A stretch of 64,000 bases of DNA, taken from contig JAJCYH010000027.1 in the NCBI GenBank assembly GCA_029262995.1, forward strand, positions 1 through 64,000, in the 5' to 3' direction. Both the position numbers and the translations under genes were made by a program. This document shows, piece after piece, positions 54,709-62,265 of this stretch. The notes below the pieces were generated by a model. It had not been told where the DNA came from. It saw only the letters and a list, made by a program, of their open reading frames with translations, and ran no database searches. This stretch comes from Saprospiraceae bacterium (GTDB lineage: Bacteria; Bacteroidota; Bacteroidia; Chitinophagales; Saprospiraceae). How positions within the stretch are numbered: position 1 is the first letter of the stretch; the number at the start of each line of letters is the position of its first letter.

Positions 54709-56325
54709 ATGCTAAGACTACTTGTAGCTGTAACTATTTTAGCAACAACTAAATTTTCATATTGTCAATCCGTTGGCACTACCAAGCTATCTGAAAAAGC
54801 ATTAAGCAAATTTACATTGGTCAACCCAGTAAATGCGACAGACTGTTATCTAATAGACAATTGTGGGTTCATAGTAAAAAAATGGGATTCAGACTACAGA
54901 CCTGGACTAGCTGCTTACCTTGATTCGAAGGGAAACTTATACAGAGCTGGAAGAATTGGTTCTAATACATTCAGAGCAGGAGGACTTGGAGGAAGCATAG
55001 AAAAATTCAGATGGAACGGAGCTAAAGAATGGGAATATATCTTGGCAGATAAGCTATATCATTTGCATCATGATTTTTATATTATGAATGACGGAAAATT
55101 GATGCTTGTTGCATGGGAATTAATATCCTTTCAAGAACTAGTAGAAAAGGGTAGGACCGACTTCCCTCAAAATGGACAATTCTATTCAGAGAAAATATTA
55201 TTAATTGATCCAGAAAATAATTTTAATGAAGTTTGGAGCTGGCGAGCTATAGATCATATTATTCAATATACTTCTGATACAATTGACAACTATGGTCTTG
55301 CCTCAGAAAATCCACGTAAATTAGATATCAACCTTAATAAAGGTTTGACGAATAATTATCTAGATTGGCTCCACATCAATTCTGTCGATGTAAATGAAAA
55401 GGATAGTTTGATTATGCTAAGTTGTAATGGAATAGAGGAATTAATAGTCATTGAATTTTCTAAAAATCAAAGCATATCAAACAATTCATTTGGAGGGAGA
55501 TTTGGCTTTGGAGGAGATTTACTATTTAGGTGGGGCAATTACGCCAACTTTTCAGATGATACCTTAACGGTTAAAAGGTTCTTTAGTCAACATGATGTCA
55601 GTTGGTTAAGCGCTCAAGATTTTAGCACCATCAGTGTATTTAATAACGGAAGGAGGAAGGAAAATGAAAACTATTCAACGGTTGATATTATTTCCTTTGA
55701 AGAATCATTATCTGATTGGATAAATAATATGGCTTCTTCTGAACTTCAAAATAGGAATTTTGAATGGTCTTACAATGAAGACAGGAGCCAAAACTTATAC
55801 TCAAAAAGAATGTCCTCAGCTCAATGGTTTGAAGGAAACTGGATAATTTGTTCCTCTGATAATGGGCGAATAATTGAGGTAGACTCTAATAATAGTATAC
55901 TGTGGGAATATATAAATCCGGTTGGCGTAAATCAAATCTTCAATCCTGATGAAACACCATTTGGTAATGTATTATTTGCCGCTTATGTATACGATGAGGA
56001 TTATTTTGATTCAGAACTTGAGCTAATGATTTCTGAAGATAAAATTGAGTTGGGAAATGAAGATTGCATTGATGTAATTTCTTCAATGCCAAATGAAATT
56101 GAAGGTCCGAAGATAGATATTATAAATTCTCATATATTTTTTAGTGCGTATTTATCCTTGAGACTAAATGTATATGATATGTCTGGGAAAGAGATTATGA
56201 GAAGTCAAGAAATTGAGAATGGTTTTTGCTTGAATTTAAGTGCATTTCCTATTGGTCTGTATGCTGTTGTTGTAGAGGATATAGATAATTTAGGGATTAG
56301 CGTTTATACATTTTTTAACAACTAG
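54709..56325 (+). CDS. Arylsulfotransferase-like (ASST) secreted protein with T9SS tail
   Basis: This 538-residue exported protein has a signal peptide (LLVAVTILATTKFSYCQ). The body follows the arylsulfate sulfotransferase propeller: LHHDFYIMNDGKLMLVAWEL, DWLHINSVDVNEKDSLIMLS, GGDLLFRWGNYANF, FFSQHDVSWLS and MSSAQWFEGNWIICSSDNGR. The conserved His residues of HHDF, WLHIN and QHD are in place. The last 75 residues (LRLNVYDMSGKEIMRSQEI to SVYTFFNN) look like a T9SS sorting tail. Known ASST enzymes move sulfate between phenolic compounds. The Bacteroidota branch is uncharacterised, so activity is inference. Confidence 0.8.
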   Translation: MLRLLVAVTILATTKFSYCQSVGTTKLSEKALSKFTLVNPVNATDCYLIDNCGFIVKKWDSDYRPGLAAYLDSKGNLYRAGRIGSNTFRAGGLGGSIEKFRWNGAKEWEYILADKLYHLHHDFYIMNDGKLMLVAWELISFQELVEKGRTDFPQNGQFYSEKILLIDPENNFNEVWSWRAIDHIIQYTSDTIDNYGLASENPRKLDINLNKGLTNNYLDWLHINSVDVNEKDSLIMLSCNGIEELIVIEFSKNQSISNNSFGGRFGFGGDLLFRWGNYANFSDDTLTVKRFFSQHDVSWLSAQDFSTISVFNNGRRKENENYSTVDIISFEESLSDWINNMASSELQNRNFEWSYNEDRSQNLYSKRMSSAQWFEGNWIICSSDNGRIIEVDSNNSILWEYINPVGVNQIFNPDETPFGNVLFAAYVYDEDYFDSELELMISEDKIELGNEDCIDVISSMPNEIEGPKIDIINSHIFFSAYLSLRLNVYDMSGKEIMRSQEIENGFCLNLSAFPIGLYAVVVEDIDNLGISVYTFFNN

Positions 56326-56329
56326 ATAA

Positions 56330-57238
56330 TTGAGTAAACAAATCAATATTGAAGATTGCAATTCATTTTTCAATTACTTGGAATTTGAGAAGAGATATTC
56401 CAATCACACCTTAATCTCGTATCGAAACGATATTCTACAATTCACTGCCTTTTGCAATGGAATGTATGAAGTTGAACATTGGAATGATCTCACACATAAA
56501 CATATTCGCTCCTGGATGGTTGAACTTGTAGACAAAGGCATAGGACCTAAATCGATTAGAAGAAAATTATCATCGCTTAGAGCCTTGTTCCTGTTTTTTA
56601 GAAAACATGATTTGGTTCAGTCAAATCCTATGATTAAAGTTGTCGCACCTAAGATTTCAAAGAGTCTCCCAGAAACCATAACAAGAGACAGAGTTGAAAA
56701 ATTATTTGATGTTATTAAAAGCGACTCCTTTGCTGATTTCAGAAATAGATTGATTATTGAGCTATTTTATATCACAGGAATGAGACGTGCTGAATTGATG
56801 ATGTTAAAAGATGAAAACATTGACTATTCAAATAAACAGGTGAAAGTACTTGGAAAGGGAAATAAGGAGAGAACTATTCCTTTATTTGATGTCGTTATTG
56901 TGAAAATCAAAAAATACTTGCGTTTAAGAGAAGAATATTTTGGAGATAATACTGTTGACACATATTTATTTGTGACAAACAAGGGTAAAAAACTTTATCC
57001 AAAATGGGTTTATAACATGGTTAAATCCTATCTTTCTACGATTACAACTCAAAATAAAAGGTCTCCTCATGTGTTAAGACACAGTTTTGCAACCCATTTA
57101 TTGGATGCAGGAGCTGAATTAACAGCAATAAAAGATTTATTAGGGCATGTAAATCTGTCTGCAACGCAGATTTATACCCATAATTCGATAGAAAAACTAA
57201 AAAACGTCTATAAATCGGCCCATCCTAAATCAGTTTGA
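56330..57238 (+). CDS. Tyrosine recombinase XerC/XerD-like
   Basis: This 302-residue site-specific recombinase, likely for chromosome dimer resolution, starts at a TTG at 56330, four bases after the previous stop. A SAM-like N-terminal DNA-binding domain (about 8-92) comes first. The catalytic domain has Arg152 in TGMRRAEL, His247 and Arg250 in HVLRHSFATHL, His273 in LLGHVNLS and the nucleophile Tyr282. A Xer gene directly before the tRNA-tuf cluster is common in Bacteroidota, usually with a ribosome hibernation factor gene in between; here that gene is absent. Confidence 0.92.
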   Translation: MSKQINIEDCNSFFNYLEFEKRYSNHTLISYRNDILQFTAFCNGMYEVEHWNDLTHKHIRSWMVELVDKGIGPKSIRRKLSSLRALFLFFRKHDLVQSNPMIKVVAPKISKSLPETITRDRVEKLFDVIKSDSFADFRNRLIIELFYITGMRRAELMMLKDENIDYSNKQVKVLGKGNKERTIPLFDVVIVKIKKYLRLREEYFGDNTVDTYLFVTNKGKKLYPKWVYNMVKSYLSTITTQNKRSPHVLRHSFATHLLDAGAELTAIKDLLGHVNLSATQIYTHNSIEKLKNVYKSAHPKSV

Positions 57239-57265
57239 AAAAAAAACAAATATTTTTTATTCTGG

Positions 57266-57298
57266 TGTTTACATATAATCGAAAAATATCTATTTTTG
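57266..57298 (+). promoter_or_regulatory. Promoter of the tRNA-tuf cluster
   Basis: TATTTTTG at 57291-57298 is an exact -7 consensus. TGTTTAC at 57266-57272 is a plausible -33 element, about 20 bases upstream. The first tRNA begins 38 bases after the box. Confidence 0.6.
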
Positions 57299-57336
57299 CA
57301 GTCGCTTTAAAGAAAGCACTATTATTTTGATATAAT

Positions 57337-57410
57337 GCCGATGTAGCTCAGTTGGCCAGAGCAGCTGATTTGTAATCAGCGGGTCGGGGGTTCGAATCCC
57401 TCCATCGGCT
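57337..57410 (+). tRNA. tRNA-Thr (TGT)
   Basis: The acceptor stem GCCGATG pairs with CATCGGC. The anticodon stem GCTGA/TCAGC encloses the loop TTTGTAA with anticodon TGT. The T-loop TTCGAAT is standard, the discriminator base is T and CCA is not encoded. Confidence 0.95.
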
Positions 57411-57425
57411 CATTGTCTTAATTGA

Positions 57426-57507
57426 GGGGGTGCGCCGAAGTTGGAGAGACGGGGCAGACTGTAAATCTGTTGCTTAGGCTGAGTAGGTTCGAATCCCACC
57501 ACCCCCA
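57426..57507 (+). tRNA. tRNA-Tyr (GTA)
   Basis: The acceptor GGGGGTG pairs with CACCCCC. The anticodon loop CTGTAAA gives GTA. An extended variable arm follows the anticodon stem, as expected for bacterial tRNA-Tyr. The T-loop is TTCGAAT and the discriminator is A. Confidence 0.95.
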
Positions 57508-57522
57508 CGAAATAAGAAAAAT

Positions 57523-57595
57523 GCGGAAGTAGCTCAGTTGGTAGAGCATCAGCCTTCCAAGCTGAGGGTCGCGGGTTCGAGTCTCGTCTTCCGCT
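57523..57595 (+). tRNA. tRNA-Gly (TCC)
   Basis: The acceptor GCGGAAG pairs with CTTCCGC. The anticodon stem TCAGC/GCTGA encloses CTTCCAA with anticodon TCC. The T-loop is TTCGAGT and the discriminator is T. Confidence 0.95.
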
Positions 57596-57615
57596 CTGTT
57601 TTGCACGGCATTTAT

Positions 57616-57688
57616 GCCAATGTAGCTCAGTTGGTAGAGCACCTCCATGGTAAGGAGGGGGTCGCTGGTTCAAGTCCAGTCATTGGCT
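57616..57688 (+). tRNA. tRNA-Thr (GGT)
   Basis: The acceptor GCCAATG pairs with CATTGGC. The anticodon stem CCTCC/GGAGG encloses ATGGTAA with anticodon GGT. The T-loop is TTCAAGT and the discriminator is T. It is the second Thr isoacceptor of the cluster. Confidence 0.95.
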
Positions 57689-57752
57689 CTATCGCATTTA
57701 ATATTTAGGATATAATTTGTTTCAGTAAAATAACTTTTTAAAATACTTAATA

Positions 57753-58949
57753 ATGGCTAAAGAAACCTTTCAACGGATCAAACCACACGTTAACATCGGT
57801 ACTATTGGTCACGTTGACCACGGAAAAACTACCTTGACAGCAGCTATAACTTATGTTTTGTCAGAGCAAGGATTATCTAAAAAAATGGATTACGATTCTA
57901 TTGATGGTGCTCCAGAAGAAAAAGAAAGAGGTATTACAATTAATACTGCACACGTTGAATACGAAACTGTAAACAGGCACTATGCGCACGTAGATTGTCC
58001 TGGTCACGCGGATTACGTTAAAAACATGGTTACGGGTGCTGCTCAGATGGACGGTGCTATCTTAGTTGTTGCAGCTACAGATGGACCTATGCCACAAACT
58101 AGAGAACACATTTTGTTGTGTCGTCAGGTTGGGGTACCAAATGTCGTAGTATTCATGAACAAAGTTGATTTGGTTGATGATCCAGAGATGCTTGAATTGG
58201 TAGAGATGGAAGTTAGAGAGCTTCTAAGCCAATATGAGTTTGATGGTGATAATTGTTCAGTTATTCAAGGTTCTGCGCTTAAGGCACTTGAAGGTACTGA
58301 CGAAGGAAAAGCTCAAATCATGGAATTGATGAATGCTGTAGATACAGAAATTCCAGAACCAGTTAGAGAAGTAGATAAAGACTTCTTGATGCCTGTTGAG
58401 GATGTATTCTCTATTACAGGTAGAGGTACAGTAGCTACAGGTAGAATCGAAAGAGGCGTAATTAACACAGGTGACCAAGTAGAGATTGTAGGTATGATGA
58501 GAGATGGCGAAAAGCCTCTAAATTCTACTATTACTGGTGTTGAGATGTTTAGGAAAATATTGGAAAGAGGTGAAGCGGGTGATAATGCAGGTCTTCTTTT
58601 AAGAGGTATCGATAAGAATGATATCAAGAGAGGTATGGTTATCGTTAAGCCTGGTTCAGTGAAACCACACAAAAAATTCAAATGCGAGGTTTACGTATTA
58701 GGAAAAGATGAAGGAGGAAGACATACACCTTTCTTCAACGGATACAGACCTCAGTTCTATTTTAGAACTACTGACGTTACCGGTGATGTAGCATTGCCCG
58801 ATGGTGTTGAAATGGTAATGCCTGGTGATAACGTATCATTGGAGGTGACATTACTTAACACTATTGCCATGGAGAAAGGATTGAGATTTGCGATTAGGGA
58901 AGGTGGTAGAACAGTTGGTGCAGGTCAGGTAACTGAAATTCTTGAATAA
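57753..58949 (+). CDS. tuf: Elongation factor Tu
   Basis: This 398-residue GTPase brings aminoacyl-tRNA to the ribosome. G1 GHVDHGKT is at residues 19-26, followed by the switch I region [21 protein letters not shown] and the specificity box NKVD. Domains 2 and 3 are complete to the end ([10 protein letters not shown]). Codons are biased to frequent forms, as expected for a highly expressed gene. It is preceded by four tRNAs, which probably share its promoter, and is followed by a perfect-stem terminator. Confidence 0.99.
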   Translation: MAKETFQRIKPHVNIGTIGHVDHGKTTLTAAITYVLSEQGLSKKMDYDSIDGAPEEKERGITINTAHVEYETVNRHYAHVDCPGHADYVKNMVTGAAQMDGAILVVAATDGPMPQTREHILLCRQVGVPNVVVFMNKVDLVDDPEMLELVEMEVRELLSQYEFDGDNCSVIQGSALKALEGTDEGKAQIMELMNAVDTEIPEPVREVDKDFLMPVEDVFSITGRGTVATGRIERGVINTGDQVEIVGMMRDGEKPLNSTITGVEMFRKILERGEAGDNAGLLLRGIDKNDIKRGMVIVKPGSVKPHKKFKCEVYVLGKDEGGRHTPFFNGYRPQFYFRTTDVTGDVALPDGVEMVMPGDNVSLEVTLLNTIAMEKGLRFAIREGGRTVGAGQVTEILE

Positions 58950-58980
58950 AAAGTTATTTGACAACAAATTGATATCATGA

Positions 58981-59012
58981 ATTAAGCACTCAGTTATTGA
59001 GTGCTTAATTTT
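58981..59012 (+). terminator. tuf terminator
   Basis: ATTAAGCACTCA and TGAGTGCTTAAT form a perfect 12-bp stem with a five-base loop (GTTAT), then TTT. It separates tuf from the tRNA-Trp/secE unit. Confidence 0.85.
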
Positions 59013-59046
59013 CTGCATTATAGCGGAATATGTGTTCGAACACCAT

Positions 59047-59119
59047 AGGGGAGTAGCTCAATTGGTAGAGCGGTGGTCTCCAAAACCATAGGCTGCGGGT
59101 TCGATTCCTGTCTCCCCTG
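59047..59119 (+). tRNA. tRNA-Trp (CCA)
   Basis: The acceptor AGGGGAG pairs with CTCCCCT. The anticodon stem GTGGT/ACCAT encloses CTCCAAA with anticodon CCA. The T-loop is TTCGATT and the discriminator is G. It lies 21 bases before secE, the usual place in Bacteroidota. Confidence 0.95.
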
Positions 59120-59140
59120 CTAAAATAAAGACGAAAGAAT

Positions 59141-59338
59141 ATGAACGATTTTATTTTATATATTAAAGAGAGTTATAATGAGCTCATCCATAAAGTAACT
59201 TGGCCAACATGGTCAAACCTCTTTAGCAGTACAAGGCTTGTTATCATTTCAACAATCATGATTTCCTTGGTCATCTTTGTGATGGATGTGGTATCTAAAG
59301 GGGTACTAACAAGGATTTATGAGTTGAATTTTATTTAA
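59141..59338 (+). CDS. secE: Preprotein translocase subunit SecE
   Basis: This 65-residue membrane protein of the Sec translocon is of the short single-helix form. The amphipathic segment with NELIHKVTWPTWSNL precedes one transmembrane helix (LVIISTIMISLVIFVMDVV). It lies 21 bases after tRNA-Trp and 21 bases before nusG. Confidence 0.95.
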   Translation: MNDFILYIKESYNELIHKVTWPTWSNLFSSTRLVIISTIMISLVIFVMDVVSKGVLTRIYELNFI

Positions 59339-59359
59339 CAGCGAGATAATACTCCTCTG

Positions 59360-59905
59360 ATGTCAGAAGAAACTAGATGGTACTCCTTACGTGTAATAAG
59401 CGGAAAGGAAAAAAAGATAAAGGAATATATTGAGCTTGAATTACAGAGAAAGAAATGGAACGACTTTGTAACTCAAGTATTGGTTCCTTCAGAAAAGGTG
59501 TATAAAATTAGGAATGGTAAAAAAGTAATCTTAGAAAGGAACATATTACCAGGTTATATCTTAATTGAAGCACTACCATCTAAGTTTAGCGGAGAAATGA
59601 TTCAGGCTATTACCAATGTACCAAATGTGATACATTTTTTGGGGAAGAGCAATCCCATTCCGATGAGGCAATCAGAAGCAAACAGGATGCTTGGAAAAGT
59701 TGATGAATCTCAGGAAGTTGGAGAATCTATGCTAGAGCCATTCATCGTTGGCGAAACGGTAAAAATTATTGATGGTCCTTTCAACGATTTTGTTGGGGAT
59801 ATCAAAGAGGTTAATGAGGAGAAGAAGAAATTAAAAGTTATAGTTAAGATTTTCGGTAGAGGAACCGAAGTCGAATTGAATTTTATGCAAATTGAAAAAC
59901 AATAA
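59360..59905 (+). CDS. nusG: Transcription termination/antitermination factor NusG
   Basis: This 181-residue factor binds RNA polymerase and couples it to ribosomes or Rho. The NGN domain occupies about 5-105 (WYSLRVISGKEKKI, NILPGYILIEA, NVIHFLGKSNPIPM). The C-terminal KOW domain (about 128-180) has VGETVKIIDGPFNDFVGDI. It is placed between secE and rplK, as usual. Confidence 0.97.
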   Translation: MSEETRWYSLRVISGKEKKIKEYIELELQRKKWNDFVTQVLVPSEKVYKIRNGKKVILERNILPGYILIEALPSKFSGEMIQAITNVPNVIHFLGKSNPIPMRQSEANRMLGKVDESQEVGESMLEPFIVGETVKIIDGPFNDFVGDIKEVNEEKKKLKVIVKIFGRGTEVELNFMQIEKQ

Positions 59906-59928
59906 TAAGTTATTTAAGATAGTCTGAT

Positions 59929-60372
59929 ATGGCAAAGGAAATAGAAGGTTTTATAAAACTACAAGTTAAAGGAGGTGCTGCGAACCCTTCACCACCAGTT
60001 GGACCTGCATTAGGTGCCAAAGGTGTTAACATTATGGAATTCTGTAAAAGGTTCAATGCCAAGACAGAAGATTCCAGAGGAAAAGTACTTCCAGTTGTAG
60101 TTACTGTTTTTAAAGATAAGTCATTTGATTTTATCATTAAAACACCACCAGCGGCTATTCAATTATTAGAGGCTGCAAACCTTAAAAAAGGTTCTCCAGA
60201 GTCTAATAGAGATAAAGTAGGTACCGTAACATGGGATCAAGTGAAATTGATCACAAATGACAAAATGGAAGATTTGAATGCTTTTACTGTTGAGTCAGGT
60301 ATGAAAATGGTTGCTGGAACAGCAAGAAGTATGGGAATCGTAGTGGAGGGAACACCTCCATGGGATCAATAA
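59929..60372 (+). CDS. rplK: 50S ribosomal protein L11
   Basis: This 147-residue protein of the GTPase-associated centre reads [20 protein letters not shown] at the N-terminus and [10 protein letters not shown] at the C-terminus, with the rRNA-binding half complete. It is first in the rplKAJL-rpoB series. Confidence 0.98.
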   Translation: MAKEIEGFIKLQVKGGAANPSPPVGPALGAKGVNIMEFCKRFNAKTEDSRGKVLPVVVTVFKDKSFDFIIKTPPAAIQLLEAANLKKGSPESNRDKVGTVTWDQVKLITNDKMEDLNAFTVESGMKMVAGTARSMGIVVEGTPPWDQ

Positions 60373-60418
60373 TTTTTTTAACAAGGGAGTCGATAAGACG
60401 CTAAAACCTTAATTTATT

Positions 60419-61105
60419 ATGGCAAAAGTTACTAAAAAAAGAAAGGTTGCTAATACCAAAGTAGATCCAGACAAGTTATATCAACTTGATGAAGCTATGA
60501 AATTAGTTAAGGAAGTCAATACCGCTAAATTTGACGCATCCATAGACATCCATATTCGTTTAGGTGTAGATCCAAGAAAAGCAGATCAAGCTATCAGAGG
60601 GACTGTTACACTTCCTCATGGGACGGGTAAATCTAAAAGTGTTTTGGTTTTGTGTACACCTGATAAAGAAGAGGAAGCTAAGGAAGCAGGTGCTGATTAC
60701 GTAGGTTTAGATGAATACATAAATAAAATTCAACAAGGTTGGACTGATGTAGATGTGATTATTGCAGCACCAAATGTAATGGCTCAATTGGGAAAGATTG
60801 GTAGAATATTAGGACCTCGTGGACTAATGCCTAACCCTAAATCTGGTACAGTAACTCCAAATGTAGGAGCAGCCGTTAAAGAAGTTAAGGGTGGTAAAAT
60901 CGCTTTCCGTGTAGATAAGTATGGTATCATTCATAGTACAGTTGGAAGAGTATCTTTTTCTCCAGAAAAACTTACTGAAAATGCCACGGAATTATTAACC
61001 ACTATAAACCGTTTAAGGCCTTCTTCTGCTAAAGGTATTTATATGAGAGGTATAAGTATCGCTTCTAGCATGAGCCCAGGTATTAAGGTTGAAGATAAAT
61101 TTTAA
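60419..61105 (+). CDS. rplA: 50S ribosomal protein L1
   Basis: This 228-residue protein of the L1 stalk has [20 protein letters not shown] and the signature [19 protein letters not shown]. In many bacteria L1 represses its own operon. I did not identify its mRNA site here. It follows rplK after 46 bases. Confidence 0.98.
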   Translation: MAKVTKKRKVANTKVDPDKLYQLDEAMKLVKEVNTAKFDASIDIHIRLGVDPRKADQAIRGTVTLPHGTGKSKSVLVLCTPDKEEEAKEAGADYVGLDEYINKIQQGWTDVDVIIAAPNVMAQLGKIGRILGPRGLMPNPKSGTVTPNVGAAVKEVKGGKIAFRVDKYGIIHSTVGRVSFSPEKLTENATELLTTINRLRPSSAKGIYMRGISIASSMSPGIKVEDKF

Positions 61106-61126
61106 GATCATTTAAAAAAAATAGAA

Positions 61127-61657
61127 ATGACTAGAGAAGAAAAATCCGTGGTGATTGAGGAATTATCAGCTAAATTCAAAGATTCACCTTATTTCTATAT
61201 CGCTGATTCATCTCAGCTTACAGTAGAAAATATAAATAAATTTAGAGGTCTATGTTTTACTAAAGGCATCGAAATGCGTGTCGTTAAAAATACAATGATC
61301 AAAAAAGCTCTTGAAGCTGCCGGTGGTGAAGATGCTGGATATGGCGACATTTATAGTGCGCTTACAGGTCCATCTTCTTTAATGTTTACCGAAGTAGCGA
61401 ACAGTCCTGCAAAAGTTATCAAAGAATTCAGAAAATCATTTGATAAGCCAGTTCTTAAAGCAGCTTTCATTGACACAGCAATTTTCTTAGGCGATGACGC
61501 TTTGGATCAGTTGGCTTCATTGAAATCGAAAGAAGAATTGTTAGGAGATATTGTATTGTTGTTACAATCTCCAGCTAAAAATGTTATATCTGCCCTTAAA
61601 TCAGGAGGGTCTACGATAGCTGGTCTTGTTAAAGCATTACAAGAAAGAGCTCAGTAA
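61127..61657 (+). CDS. rplJ: 50S ribosomal protein L10
   Basis: This 176-residue stalk-base protein has IEMRVVKNTMIKKALEAAGG and the C-terminal helix that holds L7/L12 dimers (LLQSPAKNVISALKSGGSTI, LVKALQERA). It lies 21 bases after rplA. Confidence 0.97.
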   Translation: MTREEKSVVIEELSAKFKDSPYFYIADSSQLTVENINKFRGLCFTKGIEMRVVKNTMIKKALEAAGGEDAGYGDIYSALTGPSSLMFTEVANSPAKVIKEFRKSFDKPVLKAAFIDTAIFLGDDALDQLASLKSKEELLGDIVLLLQSPAKNVISALKSGGSTIAGLVKALQERAQ

Positions 61658-61726
61658 TTATGGCTTCCAAGCTAATCGCATCTTTATTATTAATGATGTA
61701 ATTATTAAAATATAAAAAAAATTATC

Positions 61727-62107
61727 ATGGCAGACTTAAAGTCAATTGCAGACCAATTAGTTAATCTAACCGTAAAAGAAGTTAGCGAATTGGCAGACAT
61801 TTTAAAAGAAGATTACGGTATTGAACCTGCTGCTGCTGCTGTTGCGGTTGCTGCTGGTCCTGCTGCTGGCGGTGATGCTGGTGGAGATGCAGTTCAAACT
61901 GAATTTACAGTAATGTTAAATTCTGCGGGAGCAGCAAAACTAGCAGTAGTAAAAGAAGTTAAAAACCTTTTAGGCTTAGGTCTAAAAGAAGCTAAAGAAC
62001 TTGTTGATAGCGCACCTGCTGCAGTAAAAGAGGGTGTTGCTAAAGAAGAAGCAGAATCCATTAAGGCTGCTTTGGAAGCTGCTGGAGCTGACGTAGAATT
62101 AAAATAA
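61727..62107 (+). CDS. rplL: 50S ribosomal protein L7/L12
   Basis: This 126-residue acidic stalk protein has an N-terminal dimerisation domain, an Ala/Gly hinge ([16 protein letters not shown]) and the C-terminal factor-binding domain ([20 protein letters not shown]). Codon use is strongly biased, which indicates high expression. A hairpin separates it from rpoB. Confidence 0.98.
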   Translation: MADLKSIADQLVNLTVKEVSELADILKEDYGIEPAAAAVAVAAGPAAGGDAGGDAVQTEFTVMLNSAGAAKLAVVKEVKNLLGLGLKEAKELVDSAPAAVKEGVAKEEAESIKAALEAAGADVELK

Positions 62108-62161
62108 ACGTCACCCCAGTAGATGAACAAATATTGTTCTTTAAACTTTTAAAATAAGTTG

Positions 62162-62189
62162 GCTTAGTCATTGAATGCAATGGCTAAGC
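62162..62189 (+). promoter_or_regulatory. rplL-rpoB intergenic hairpin (attenuator candidate)
   Basis: GCTTAGTCATTG and CAATGGCTAAGC pair over 12 bases with one G-U wobble and a four-base loop (AATG). There is no long T-run after it (TAAACCTATTTTAG). In several bacteria a partial terminator or processing site between rplL and rpoB lowers rpoB expression relative to the ribosomal proteins; this hairpin is in that position. Confidence 0.6.
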
Positions 62190-62265
62190 TAAACCTATTT
62201 TAGATACATAATATTTAATCTAGGTTCAAACTTTATTATTTCCTATTTGTCTTAAATACTTTTCA

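Noticed and set aside
56330-57238. Tyrosine recombinase as evidence of an integrated mobile element
   Set aside because: It is of the XerC/XerD housekeeping type and sits beside the tRNA-tuf cluster, as in many Bacteroidota. No attachment-site repeats or phage genes are near, and the tRNAs are intact.
57410-57673. Two overlapping minus-strand open frames (87 and 76 codons) across the tRNA cluster
   Set aside because: They are antisense to tRNA-Tyr, tRNA-Gly and tRNA-Thr. Their predicted peptides (DSNPRPSAWKADALPTELL and similar) are the well-known spurious products of tRNA genes.
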